Assembly: GCA_021805395.1 (NCBI GenBank)
Contig: JAJZFJ010000061.1
Span: 1 to 33,237 of the forward strand
DNA: 33,237 nucleotides
Direction of reading: 5' to 3'
Source: a bacterium
GTDB lineage: Bacteria; Armatimonadota; Chthonomonadetes; Chthonomonadales; Chthonomonadaceae
Below the pieces are notes generated by a model. The model was not told the DNA's origin. It worked only from the letters and a program-made list of their open reading frames with translations, and did no database searches. Below, in pieces: positions 1 to 8,480 of this stretch (its first letter is position 1; each line of letters begins with the position of its first letter). Made by a program: the position numbers and the translations under genes.

Positions 1-1
1 G

Positions 2-700
2 GTCAGGGTTCTGACACTGTTCCCACATTGTTATAGTGACTTTACCTCTCACTACAATAGTCTGTTCAATAGATCATCTCTTGTCCAATCAATTGACGAG
101 ATGTTTTCTCTCATGGCTGAAATGTTTGACATGGAGTTGTTCTCAGTTTGCACTAAAAAACCATTGGCAAATTCTTCACACCTAGTTCGTTACAAACTTC
201 AGTACAGGGATAATTACAAAATTATTGAGGAGAAGTTCAGAGCTTTTTGCAAAGTAAAGCAGTTACCTATAGTCAAGTCTGAAAATCTCTACCTGGGTCT
301 CAACCGGTTTAGTGCAGACATCTGGGAAAGAATGGCAATGCCTGTTTGGGACCAATTTGGACAGATGTATGATACCGTGCCTTATAAGTCATCCAAACGA
401 ATTCACTGTACGCACACATTTGCAGGAAAATCAGCCTGTGAAAACAACCTTTCTTACGTGATGAATAACCAGATGTATTTTGACAGAAACAGAATCTCAA
501 GTTCAATAATAAGACCATGAATCCCATTCTACTGGAAACAACTTCCAATCGGCCATGAATTAAAATACGAAATATTCAGTTCACAGGAATTACATAAAAG
601 AGGAGTAGATCTATCTTCTGATGAGATTTCGGAGTTGAATACTCAGATCATTTTCCCAGACTGGTATACAGATCCATTTACACTTGAACCAATGAAATAA
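2..700 (+). pseudogene. unrecognised protein, 5'-truncated by window edge, interrupted by in-frame TGA
   Basis: One reading frame is open from base 2 to a TAA at 698-700, broken only by a TGA at 518-520. About 172 residues precede the TGA and 59 follow it. The downstream part (HELKYEIFSSQEL, then DLSSDEISELN, ending FTLEPMK) looks like ordinary coding sequence in the same frame. This suggests one gene with a nonsense mutation, or a sequencing error. TGA is a normal terminator for the next gene (1746-1748), so general recoding is unlikely. The N-terminus lies outside the window. I recognise no family: it is a soluble-looking, aromatic-rich protein with no signal peptide or membrane segment in view. 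It could instead be an intact gene ending at 520 with chance open frame after it. Confidence 0.5.
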
Positions 701-968
701 AACGATAAGTAGAAGTAGTCGCATCAGTAGTCAGCCCTTCACTCTGCATGAGCACAACCTTGTTCTCGTTCAGGTAGTTGACATGAGGTTTAATAGGCTT
801 CATTCTGTACACTTTCGAATTAAAAGGTGTAAAACCACAGCAATGGATGGTTGAACGGGCGACTATAAAGGACATACTTACCTCTTTTACTTTAATGCCC
901 TGATAGAGTCCTCAGACAGTTAAAGGGTATTCTTAAAGAAGATAATAAATCAGAAGGGTAGTAACTGA

Positions 969-1748
969 GTGACCAGCCTAAAAGATGTTGAAAGAATGAA
1001 GGAGATTGCTCGAGAAGTAGGAGTTCGCACAAAGCAAAAGCGTGAAAGCCTTCATTTAGAGTTCAAAACCGATGGGTCCTATGTAACCGAGTTAGATAGG
1101 GAAAATGAAGAGACCATTAAACAATTCCTTTTGCTGGACTATCCGGATGTACCATTTTTAGGAGAAGAGTTTGGTGGCACAGGTGAGCTGAATGGCCGAT
1201 TATGGGTGGTTGATCCAATCGATGGCACAACCAACTTCGTAACTGGACTGCCTGATTGGGGTATCTCCATTGGCTTGTGTGAGGATGGTGAGCCTGTTGC
1301 AGGTGTATTCTATATGCCCTGTACCGACGAGATGTACTGGGGATTGCGAGGTGGTGGTGCCTACTGTAATGAAAAGAAACTGATAGCTCCTGATCCTGGT
1401 GATCTGCATGAAGAGAGCACACTCGGTTTCACCAGTACCGCCTTAAAAACCCTCCCCATTAGCGGTTTATCGGGAAGACTGAGATGTTTTGGTTCAATTG
1501 CGGCAGAGTTTGCGTACACAGCAAAAGGTGTATTAGGTTGTATTATTGGCTGTAACGAACACTCCTGGGACATAGCCGCTACACTGTGTATTGCAAGAGA
1601 GGCTGGATGTAATCTTGAATACATACATGGTAAAAGTGTGGATTTTCGAGATGTGCTCACAGAGGGTTGCATGACTTCTGAATATATTCTTGCTGTCCCT
1701 GCAATGATTGAACGAATGATTCCACTATTGCGAGCTCCTTTAACATGA
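969..1748 (+). CDS. inositol monophosphatase family protein
   Basis: Mg2+-dependent phosphatase of the IMPase/FBPase superfamily, 259 aa, the usual length, probably cytosolic. The metal-binding motifs are all present: GEEFGG around residues 65-70 (E66/E67), DPIDGT at 82-87 (D82, D85) and SWDIAA with D201. The substrate could be an inositol phosphate, histidinol phosphate, 3'-phosphoadenosine 5'-phosphate or a sugar phosphate; the sequence alone does not decide. The start is GTG at 969, with an AAGGG-type ribosome site about 12 bases upstream. The stop overlaps the start of the next gene in an ATGA arrangement (1745-1748), so the two are probably co-translated, although an ABC peptide-transporter ATPase is an unusual partner. 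Family is certain, specificity unknown. Confidence 0.9.
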   Translation: MTSLKDVERMKEIAREVGVRTKQKRESLHLEFKTDGSYVTELDRENEETIKQFLLLDYPDVPFLGEEFGGTGELNGRLWVVDPIDGTTNFVTGLPDWGISIGLCEDGEPVAGVFYMPCTDEMYWGLRGGGAYCNEKKLIAPDPGDLHEESTLGFTSTALKTLPISGLSGRLRCFGSIAAEFAYTAKGVLGCIIGCNEHSWDIAATLCIAREAGCNLEYIHGKSVDFRDVLTEGCMTSEYILAVPAMIERMIPLLRAPLT

Positions 1749-2749
1749 TTACCAACACCGGTTCAAATAGCACGCCACTCGTTAAAGTAGAAGGTATATC
1801 AAAATATTTCCTGCAACATGGCACATTCAAATCAGATGGACATCAGATTAAAGCTGTAGATAATGTAAATCTCACCCTTGCGGAGGGAGAGACGCTCGGT
1901 CTGGTGGGAGAAAGCGGTTCCGGGAAATCTACTCTAGGGCGTCTGATCCTTCGTTTAATGGTGCCCTCTGAAGGAAAGATTATATTCGAGGGTAACGATA
2001 TCTCTCGCCTGAGCGGAAAAAGTCTGTTACCTTATCGACGCAAGATGCAGATAGTGTTTCAGGATCCATACGATACTCTTAACCCACGAATGACTATCGC
2101 CCGCATATTGCATGAGTCTCTGGATCTTCGCGGTGTGAAAAGCCCGCGAGAACGACAGGATGAGGTTGTGAGACTGCTAGAACTGGTTGGGATGCGGGCA
2201 GATGCTGCACAGAGATTCCCTCACCAGTTCTCAGGTGGACAGCGACAGCGTATAGGCATTGCGAGGGCACTCGCCGTTAATCCCAGGTTTTTGGTCGCAG
2301 ATGAGCCGGTTTCAGCACTGGATGTCTCTGTGCAGGCGCAGATCCTGAACCTTCTGCTGGAGCTTCAAAAGCAATTTGGTCTTACTATGTTGTTTGTAGC
2401 GCATGATCTGGCAGTGGTCCGCCACATGTCAGATCGAGTGGCGGTGATGTATATGGGGCGAATTGTTGAGTTAGGGGCTAACGACAGCGTCTACTTTAAG
2501 CCATTGCATCCATACACAAGGAGCCTGATACAGGCAATTCCTATCCCAGACCCCAATCGAATACCCCCTGATCTGCCGATGCTGACAGGCGAGCGGCCTG
2601 CCGCAAACGGCTGTGCCTATCGAGACAGATGCCCACTAGCCATTTCGAAATGCAGTACTGAAAGCCCTGAGATGCGAATGATTCAGGATGACCACTATGT
2701 CGCCTGTCACCGGGCTGAGGAGACTGCTGCTGGGGATGTAGTGTTTTAA
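1745..2749 (+). CDS. oligopeptide/dipeptide ABC transporter ATP-binding protein (OppF/DppF type)
   Basis: ATPase subunit of a peptide (or related solute) importer, acting at the inner face of the cytoplasmic membrane; 334 aa. Visible motifs are Walker A GESGSGKS at residues 55-62, the Q-loop region VFQDPYDTLNPR, signature FSGGQRQR, Walker B FLVADEPVSALD and switch histidine VAHD. The C-terminal extension has the Cys-rich oligo_HPY pattern (ANGCAYRDRCPLA, then KCS and ACH), which separates OppD/OppF-type subunits from other ABC ATPases. The ATG overlaps the upstream stop (ATGA). No permease, binding protein or second ATPase is in view; the minus-strand island follows. The other subunits must be upstream of the window or elsewhere. 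The gene looks complete. Confidence 0.93.
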   Translation: MITNTGSNSTPLVKVEGISKYFLQHGTFKSDGHQIKAVDNVNLTLAEGETLGLVGESGSGKSTLGRLILRLMVPSEGKIIFEGNDISRLSGKSLLPYRRKMQIVFQDPYDTLNPRMTIARILHESLDLRGVKSPRERQDEVVRLLELVGMRADAAQRFPHQFSGGQRQRIGIARALAVNPRFLVADEPVSALDVSVQAQILNLLLELQKQFGLTMLFVAHDLAVVRHMSDRVAVMYMGRIVELGANDSVYFKPLHPYTRSLIQAIPIPDPNRIPPDLPMLTGERPAANGCAYRDRCPLAISKCSTESPEMRMIQDDHYVACHRAEETAAGDVVF

Positions 2750-3076
2750 TCCTTAGGGTTAAAGAGTGCGATAAATGTAGCTGGGGAGGTGAATATTCAA
2801 ACTGACAAACAATAGTCGAAGTGTCTGTAAGGTTCGATTATTCTCTAAAACCATTATAATTATATTTTGCTATAGTTGAAAAAATATTGTGTCGACCAGT
2901 TTTATGCATTTGTCACAATCTGTGGGCTAAACAGATATAAATCTCCATATACAGCCAAGAGTTAGCATATTAAGAACATCATGTATATTTACAAAATGGA
3001 ATTTGATATTATACATGCTATTAGCAATAGATTACCTGCAGCGTAAGTGCATTCGGATATTGCCGGATACATCATT
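2750..3076 (+). other. intergenic, AT-rich; no gene seen
   Basis: No convincing coding sequence. A small hairpin overlaps the oppF-like stop: TTTAATCC (2745-2752), loop TTA, GGGTTAAA (2756-2763), with no T-run, so at best a weak terminator. Another inverted repeat, CATGTATA (2980-2987) with TATACATG (3010-3017), is separated by 22 bases. The AT-rich stretch marks the border between the plus-strand genes and the minus-strand accessory island. Confidence 0.5.
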
Positions 3077-3578
3077 TTATTTTGGAATTACTTTCCAATA
3101 TATACTTTGATTAGCTTGCATAGAAACAACTCTAGGATGGCTATCTATAGCTTTAATTTTCTGTGCCAGCTTGGTTTGGATATCTACGATTGACGGTTGT
3201 CCTTTATTAATGTACTTAGGGTTGTCTCTTAACTCAAGTTGAAGAGCAACCCGTATCCGATTACAGCGAAAAACTTTTTTCGCAAATTGCTGTTCCTCAG
3301 GGGAGGTGTCATAAAAAAGAAGCTGGCAACATTGCAGCCAGACTGTCAAACACCTTATCGGCAATTTCGTTATGTAGATCAGAGATAGGATGTGCTCTAT
3401 CACGCCGATAATCTTTTAATTCAATGAACCAGCATATATTATCTGGAGAAATTGCAATAAGAACTACAGCTTTGATTCCGTTACGCATCTTTGACCATTG
3501 ATTCCTGTAGAATGACCAATCATCATTTTTAACAACTTGCCAATTATCAGGAAAGAGGAATTGTAGATATTTCAACAA
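3077..3578 (-). pseudogene. PD-(D/E)XK nuclease-like protein, frameshifted
   Basis: Two overlapping frames join into one protein of about 166 aa. The first runs from TTG at 3578 to a TGA at 3309-3311; the second runs to 3077. Removing one T from the T6 run (A6 at 3313-3318 on the plus strand) gives a continuous reading through PASFYDTSPEEQQ. The N-terminal half resembles small restriction-endonuclease-like proteins: a strand KAVVLIAIS (residues 36-44), then WFIELKDYR with E53-x-K55, the E-x-K part of a PD-(D/E)XK site. Where such proteins usually carry the catalytic Asp (AVD-hydrophobic) this one has Val39, which would inactivate it. It lies 15 bases after the ATPase gene on the same strand, so they were probably one operon. 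The start is uncertain; an ATG at 3591-3589 is in another frame. Confidence 0.6.
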
Positions 3579-3593
3579 AGATTTCAGGCATCT

Positions 3594-4639
3594 TTAATAA
3601 GCTGTACTGAGAATTCGATCTGATTGTGCTAATTTTTCATCAAGCGAAACGATGGGAATTAAATCTGTTAATTCGGTTCCCAGGGAGATTTCATATTGAT
3701 TAGCAGTTCGACAAAAGCTGAAGTAGTTCGTGGTTATTTCATGGAGTTCAGAGCTGGTAGATTGTAACTCAATTTCTCTTATAAGAAATAGACTGTGTGT
3801 TGCAATGAAGACTTGAAGACCTGCTTTTGAGAGATTAACAATGCAATTGGCAATCACCCTGATAAGTTTAGGATTGAGATTTGCATCTGGTTCATCCCAA
3901 AAAAGGAAGCCATTGCTATGAAGAGCACCTGTCGCTATCAATCTTGCTAACATTCCTAATTTGCGATATCCCTCAGCTACTAATCCCATTTCCATTTTGC
4001 CATCATCAGAACGCAAATAGAATTTTCCATTTTCTAAAACCAGTTTACCACCAATTGCTGCTTCAATAGGTTCTAGAAGTGTTGAGATAGCAGACTCTCG
4101 GGGTTCTCTCTGAAGTGGAGAACCTAATTGGATACATGTATCACGCCATGTTTCATCAAATTCAAGATAGTGCCCATCATAAATTGATATAAAGTTGGGA
4201 TAGATCGACAGTAGTTCTTTGGTTGGAAGATAAATGGGAAAGGATTTTATCCATTCTAAGGGTAGACGATCTACATACACTTCAGATCTGCTTTGCGTTG
4301 CAAAATGGAATGAGATATTCCAAGCAGGATGTGAGAAAAACAATGATACCTCACATCTTTCTCTTCCTCTTTTTCTTGTGACAAGACGGCCTAATGATTC
4401 TGGTTTGAATACCCCACCAATTTTTCAGAAATTGAATTTTGCAGAAGTGATTTAGTCGGTGCAGGGCGCGCAATAGATTGCGTATTGTTTGAGTTGGCAG
4501 TAATCACAGAATGAAGTAGTTTAAGAAGATGTGTCTTGCCGGCACTATTTTCTCCAATTATTATATTAAGATTACTGGAAAATGATAATTCAGCATCAGA
4601 GAACACTGTAAAATTTTTGATTCTGATTTGCTTCAGCAT
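3594..4639 (-). pseudogene. ABC/OLD-like AAA ATPase (AAA_21 type), frameshifted
   Basis: Restored length is about 348 aa. The N-terminal frame (ATG at 4639) has the SMC/OLD-type opening IKNFTVF and Walker A GENSAGKT at residues 29-36, then goes out of frame and ends with a TAG at 4391-4393. The C-terminal frame carries FLFWDEPDANLNP (Walker B and D-loop) and VFIATHS (switch His). Adding one G to the G4 run (C4 at 4412-4415 on the plus strand) joins them smoothly through LVGVFKPESLGRLVTRKRG. No TOPRIM domain follows, unlike GajA or OLD; the partner nuclease is a separate gene just downstream. Such ATPase plus nuclease pairs are typical of phage-defence cassettes (inference). As written the gene is broken; a sequencing indel cannot be excluded. 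Confidence 0.75.
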
Positions 4640-4716
4640 TATATCTCACAATCGTCATCAAACCTTTTTAAATACCTTCGTTAAGTTTGATACGTAGATG
4701 ACAAAAGTCTACTATA

Positions 4717-4744
4717 ATTATAGCACGAATAGTACAAGACTGAA
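4717..4744 (-). promoter_or_regulatory. candidate promoter of the ATPase-nuclease pair
   Basis: On the minus strand a perfect TATAAT (plus 4717-4722) lies 16 bases after a weak -35 TTCAGT (plus 4739-4744), about 80 bases before the ATPase start. A good -10 with a poor -35 gives moderate support only. Confidence 0.4.
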
Positions 4745-4815
4745 CGGATCCCATTCCCCAAACAATATACTTCACAGTGTAGATCAATGCCGGAATTGAC
4801 TTCATAAGATCTTGA

Positions 4816-6318
4816 CTATGTCAGGAGATCCTGAACCCCTCTCTCCATCTCTTCAATTTCTGTATCTGTAAGTTCAGCATAATCCCCGCGCTTTCGTTTC
4901 GATAGTTTGCCGCTATTTTGAAGAAGAAGCCTGGCTAACAGATGAGCTCTTCTGTCAGGCATATCTACAACGTTTTTAATCGTTTCCAGCACTCTGTCAA
5001 ATATTGCAAGAAACTCAAGCTCTTGCTTCAAGTCGATGCGTATAGCATCTTCTAAACACTCATACAGGAATTCGGCATGCAGTGTCAGGTCAGGAAAACG
5101 GTACAGATCCACAGTATTGTTATGAATTACCATCTCGCCGCCTGCAGGCAGTTCCCAGTTAATAAACTCTAATATGGACTGGGAAAAGGAGTTTAATATA
5201 TTGTAATACTTATCAATTTTGCGGTAGATCACTGCACTAATCGGCACAATAATTCCCGGTGGAGTATATTCACAGCGATTCAGTATTGAATGAATCAGAA
5301 AACGATGCAGCCGTCCGTTCCCGTCTTCGAAAGGATGAATGTAGACGAATGCGAAGGAGCATACAGCAGCTATAATAACAGAATCCAAGTGAGAAGATAA
5401 CAGCTGTTTGGTTAAATTAATCCAGCCCGTCATCAGATAGGTAACGTCATCAGGTCGGGGACATATGTAATGCACATCTTCCTGATACTGAGGATTTGTT
5501 GAACCCACAAAATTTTGAATGGTTCTGTAATCATTAGCATGGTATCTTGGTTCAACAATAGCCTGCTGTAGTTGAATGAGGTCGTGTTTATGAGCAGGAT
5601 TGAAACTGGAGATTGATTGCAAAGCAGACACATATCGCTGTTGTCGAGAGGCAGAAGGCTTCTCACCCTCAATTGCAAAGGTGGTACGTGTCTCTTGAGT
5701 ATATAAATAACTTACAGCGCGCATCACTTCTACGCTGGAGTATTCTGCAGCAGCAGATTTAGCTACATCAGATAAGTTCTTAGAAATCATCTGCTCCAAT
5801 TTGATGGTTTTTCGTATTACTGGACACAGATGGATATTGCCAATGAGATTATTTCGTATCCGATACCGTTTTGAGTTGACCGATTTGGATACAAAATGGA
5901 ATTTTTCATCCAGTACGTCTACATAGTTGCCAGAAGATGCATCTTCAATATCAAGCTTTTCACCTACAAACGTCTCATACAGGAACCATGTCCTGCGACT
6001 ATAAGCTCCTGTCGGTTCAGCTAGTACCCATTTTTCAATGGCTGCTTTATCAATTTTTCTCAGGCTGGCAATAATGACATTCAAATCAAGAGGTTCATAT
6101 CTAAGTGCAAACCGAAGATTACCAAGTGGTGTTCCGTCCGTATTATATTGTAGTGGATAGTATTCAACTTTATGGAATTCAGTTATTTCCGTTTTTCTGC
6201 TTCCATGGATAACGTAACTGAGTGTATGAGGTTGTGGAACTTCAAGATGGAATATGGAATGCAGAAATACCTGTCCCACAGGGACTGGATTATTAGGGAA
6301 ATGATGACTCTTCAACAC
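4816..6318 (-). CDS. Fic family protein (probable AMP-transferase) with N-terminal inhibitory motif
   Basis: Fic-domain enzymes usually transfer AMP from ATP to a target hydroxyl. The full core HPFEDGNGRLHR lies at residues 328-339, with catalytic His328 and the phosphate-binding DGNGR. TFAIEG at 213-218 fits the inhibitory-helix pattern [S/T]xxxE[G/N]; its position before the Fic core makes this a class II Fic, which holds itself inactive through the Glu (E217). The length, 500 aa, leaves about 150 C-terminal residues, probably helical or winged-helix, for target or DNA contact. The GTG start at 6318 is favoured by AGGA four bases upstream. It is intact, unlike the two genes after it (gap 176 bases, same strand). 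Targets are unknown. It may be a toxin-like or regulatory protein in a defence island. Confidence 0.9.
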   Translation of the reverse strand: MLKSHHFPNNPVPVGQVFLHSIFHLEVPQPHTLSYVIHGSRKTEITEFHKVEYYPLQYNTDGTPLGNLRFALRYEPLDLNVIIASLRKIDKAAIEKWVLAEPTGAYSRRTWFLYETFVGEKLDIEDASSGNYVDVLDEKFHFVSKSVNSKRYRIRNNLIGNIHLCPVIRKTIKLEQMISKNLSDVAKSAAAEYSSVEVMRAVSYLYTQETRTTFAIEGEKPSASRQQRYVSALQSISSFNPAHKHDLIQLQQAIVEPRYHANDYRTIQNFVGSTNPQYQEDVHYICPRPDDVTYLMTGWINLTKQLLSSHLDSVIIAAVCSFAFVYIHPFEDGNGRLHRFLIHSILNRCEYTPPGIIVPISAVIYRKIDKYYNILNSFSQSILEFINWELPAGGEMVIHNNTVDLYRFPDLTLHAEFLYECLEDAIRIDLKQELEFLAIFDRVLETIKNVVDMPDRRAHLLARLLLQNSGKLSKRKRGDYAELTDTEIEEMERGVQDLLT

Positions 6319-6375
6319 TGCATCCTCGCTTCAATCAAGTTTCGATATTAAAAGGGTTATATTTCGAGGGAACCG

Positions 6376-6412
6376 TTCTAAATCGTTTAATCCCATTCTA
6401 AAACGATTAGAA
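6376..6412. repeat. inverted repeat, operator-like, upstream of fic
   Basis: TTCTAAATCGTTT (6376-6388) and AAACGATTAGAA (6401-6412) are reverse complements apart from one extra A, separated by 12 bases. The same core also reads as a direct repeat (TTCTAAATCG, TTCTAAAACG). It lies 58 bases upstream of the fic start and 175 before the pseudopilin, where a regulator would bind. Confidence 0.45.
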
Positions 6413-6513
6413 ATTGAAACTGTGGTTATAATTCGATTATTAGTATACCTTTTTGTACTGTTTTTTTAAGTAATTCAACTGTAGCCTGCTCTCACATATC
6501 CATTGAGTTGCTG

Positions 6514-6535
6514 TACAATCTACTGAAGGATTGTA
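6514..6535. repeat. short inverted repeat upstream of first pseudopilin
   Basis: TACAATC (6514-6520) and GATTGTA (6529-6535) form a perfect 7-bp stem with an 8-base loop, extendable by G-U pairs. It lies about 50 bases before the pseudopilin start. It has no T-run, so it is a leader hairpin or operator rather than a terminator. Confidence 0.35.
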
Positions 6536-6586
6536 TGATTCCGAACAGTCTTTGCATTATATCCGTCATACGCTATGGAGGGGCAG

Positions 6587-7288
6587 TTGATACAGAAGCC
6601 TGCATTCAGCTTAATTGAGTTGTTAGTGGTTGTTGCTATATTGTCTATAGTAGCTGCAGTTCTAATTCCAGTGCTGGAAAGCAGCCGAACCCGCGCTCAA
6701 AGTGACGTATGCATCAGCAATCTTCATCAGATCTCTTTAGCTACAAACCTTTATCTTCAGGATTTTGATGGATACTATCCGAGTTTCAAACTGGATAGAA
6801 GATGCAGGAAGCGTGCTGCAGATAGGCTCTATTGGCACTCCCATTTTTGCAGAGGAACCCATCTGCTACCCGATCAAATTACATGGGTTAGTCTAGTTAA
6901 GCCCTATTCGGATGATTCTTCTCCCATGTCTGGGAAAAAGAAGCAATCAATCTTCTTCTGTCCTCAAGATAGTGATCGTCATACCCGTCCTGTCACCTCC
7001 TATGAATTCCGGATGTTTCTGGCAGAAGGAACGCGCTCTCAACAAGTGGAACTGCCAGCAAATATGATTGCCTACTGGGAGCAGTGGGACTACCATGATC
7101 CAGTTCACTATTCTGAGCACGATGTGCGTGCCTCTTTGAATGTAGTATTTGCTGATGGACATGCTTTAAGACTCGCACTATCGAATACAACCCTTGCTCA
7201 CGAAGGCAAAGTGCCAGATTTGCATAGAGAGTTAAAGAATGCCTCTGGTAGCGCTATTAGCGATATATGGCAAGATAACGGTCTTTAA
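6587..7288 (+). CDS. type II secretion/type IV pilin-like pseudopilin
   Basis: Exported pilin-like protein with a short leader (IQKPA), a prepilin-peptidase site before FSLIELLVV and a hydrophobic helix of about 22 residues. The C-terminus has NVVFADGH, the end of the H-x(n)-DG motif common in these proteins; the spacing from His is 11 here rather than 9. The TTG at 6587 is preferred because GGAGGGG (6577-6583) lies at ideal distance; the ATG at 6575 falls inside that ribosome site and would give an abnormal leader. The 233 aa length is normal. It probably sits in the membrane or a pseudopilus at the cell surface. Alanine at -1 of the cleavage site instead of the usual glycine is a mild oddity. 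Function beyond the family is unknown. Confidence 0.85.
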   Translation: MIQKPAFSLIELLVVVAILSIVAAVLIPVLESSRTRAQSDVCISNLHQISLATNLYLQDFDGYYPSFKLDRRCRKRAADRLYWHSHFCRGTHLLPDQITWVSLVKPYSDDSSPMSGKKKQSIFFCPQDSDRHTRPVTSYEFRMFLAEGTRSQQVELPANMIAYWEQWDYHDPVHYSEHDVRASLNVVFADGHALRLALSNTTLAHEGKVPDLHRELKNASGSAISDIWQDNGL

Positions 7289-7354
7289 TTCACCATAGTA
7301 TTTACGGTAATTGCAGTGATTGTGCAATTGTTGTGAATTAATTTGCTAGATAAC

Positions 7355-7383
7355 TTGACATCCAGGCTAACATGCGCTATTAT
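7355..7383 (+). promoter_or_regulatory. sigma-70-type promoter of lacI-family gene
   Basis: A perfect -35 TTGACA (7355-7360), 17-base spacer and -10 TATTAT (7378-7383). The predicted transcription start, near 7390, falls at the edge of the operator palindrome, the classic arrangement for autorepression. Confidence 0.8.
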
Positions 7384-7390
7384 ATTTTTG

Positions 7391-7406
7391 GTGAATACGT
7401 ATTCGC
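7391..7406. promoter_or_regulatory. LacI-family operator (site A)
   Basis: GTGAATACGTATTCGC contains a perfect 12-bp palindrome, GAATACGTATTC (7393-7404), centred on CG as LacI/PurR/GalR operators are. It lies just after the lacI -10 box. It matches site B at 8485-8500 in 13 of 16 positions, so the neighbouring LacI protein probably binds both. Confidence 0.65.
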
Positions 7407-7438
7407 ATTCACTGAATGATGCAAGGAGACTGCAATAA

Positions 7439-8449
7439 GTGTTGACTCAGAGTGAAATAGCTGCTTTATCAGAAGTATCACAAGCCACGGTTTCTAGAAT
7501 ACTTAATAACGACCCTCATGTGAATGAGGAGGCACGACAAAAAGTGTTGGCAGTAGTCCAGCAGCACGATTATGCACCAAATTTCAGAGCACAGTCATTA
7601 CGCTCTCAACGGAGTCACTCCCTGGGATTAGTAGTACATCGAGCTCCTGATGCTCTGTCCGTAGATCCATTCTACAGTTCACTCGTTGTGTCCATACTTC
7701 AAACTGCTAATGAACGTGGCTATCATCTTTGTGTTGATACCGCCAGTACAATTCGGTCTCAGCGAACACTTCATGAGGAGCTGCTCAAAACCCGAAGAGT
7801 GGATGGTCTCATACTTGTGGAATCGCGTGATAATGATGAACGAATTTCTAAACTTATAGATGGTGACTTTCCATTTGTGCTCATAGGCAGATATTTTGAG
7901 GAAGGCTTCTTTTCTTCCGTTGATAATGATAACTTTGAAGCCGGCAGAATGGTTACCAAAAAGCTTGCGGCCGATGGACATAAGCGTATTGGTTTTCTTG
8001 GTGGCCCAAGAGGAGTAAATGTTTCGGAAGACAGAATTACCGGCTACAGGAAAGGCTTAACAGATTCTGGGCTTGAGTTTGATGAGAAGCTGATTTCCTA
8101 TGGTGACTTTTCTAGTGATGGTGGACAGGTTGCAATGCGAAAGCTGCTTGCCAATGTACCTGATCTGGATGCTGTGATTGCTGTAGATGATATGACTGCA
8201 GCGGGTGCTATGAAACTTATGCACCGCAAGAAAATCCAGATCCCCGAGCAGATCGCTATAGTCGGTTTCAATGATGCACCGTTTTGCGCACATCTGGATC
8301 CACCTCTTAGCTCGGTAAATATTAACATCCCAGAACTTGCCAGATTTGCAACCGACTGTTTAATCAACCGAATTGAACAGCGAAATGTAGAACATGTGAG
8401 ACATCTTGTGGAGTGTACTTTTATTGAAAGAGCATCTTCAAGAAAATAG
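7439..8449 (+). CDS. LacI/GalR-family transcriptional regulator
   Basis: DNA-binding repressor (or activator) of sugar genes, 336 aa. The N-terminus has the LacI helix-turn-helix and hinge: TQSEIAALSEVSQATVSRILN, then YAPNFRAQSLRS. A periplasmic-binding-protein-like effector domain follows (LGLVVHR, DGLILV, VDNDNFEAGR, RIGFLGGP, AIVGFNDAPF). The start is GTG at 7439, with AAGGAG about 11 bases upstream. A strong promoter overlapped by a palindrome suggests autorepression. A matching palindrome precedes the pseudopilin-lipoprotein-amylase genes downstream, so these are the likely regulon, with a maltose or maltodextrin-like effector (inference from neighbours). Confidence 0.93.
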   Translation: MLTQSEIAALSEVSQATVSRILNNDPHVNEEARQKVLAVVQQHDYAPNFRAQSLRSQRSHSLGLVVHRAPDALSVDPFYSSLVVSILQTANERGYHLCVDTASTIRSQRTLHEELLKTRRVDGLILVESRDNDERISKLIDGDFPFVLIGRYFEEGFFSSVDNDNFEAGRMVTKKLAADGHKRIGFLGGPRGVNVSEDRITGYRKGLTDSGLEFDEKLISYGDFSSDGGQVAMRKLLANVPDLDAVIAVDDMTAAGAMKLMHRKKIQIPEQIAIVGFNDAPFCAHLDPPLSSVNINIPELARFATDCLINRIEQRNVEHVRHLVECTFIERASSRK

Positions 8450-8480
8450 TAGTTAACAACTATTAATTTATATAACCACC

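Noticed and set aside
678-875. 65-aa minus-strand open frame in the gap before the IMPase gene
   Set aside because: No ribosome site, no recognisable motif, overlaps the end of the left-edge gene; likely chance.
2980-3017. Terminal inverted repeat of a mobile element at the island edge
   Set aside because: Only 8 bp, and I find no matching copy or target duplication near 6.4 kb.
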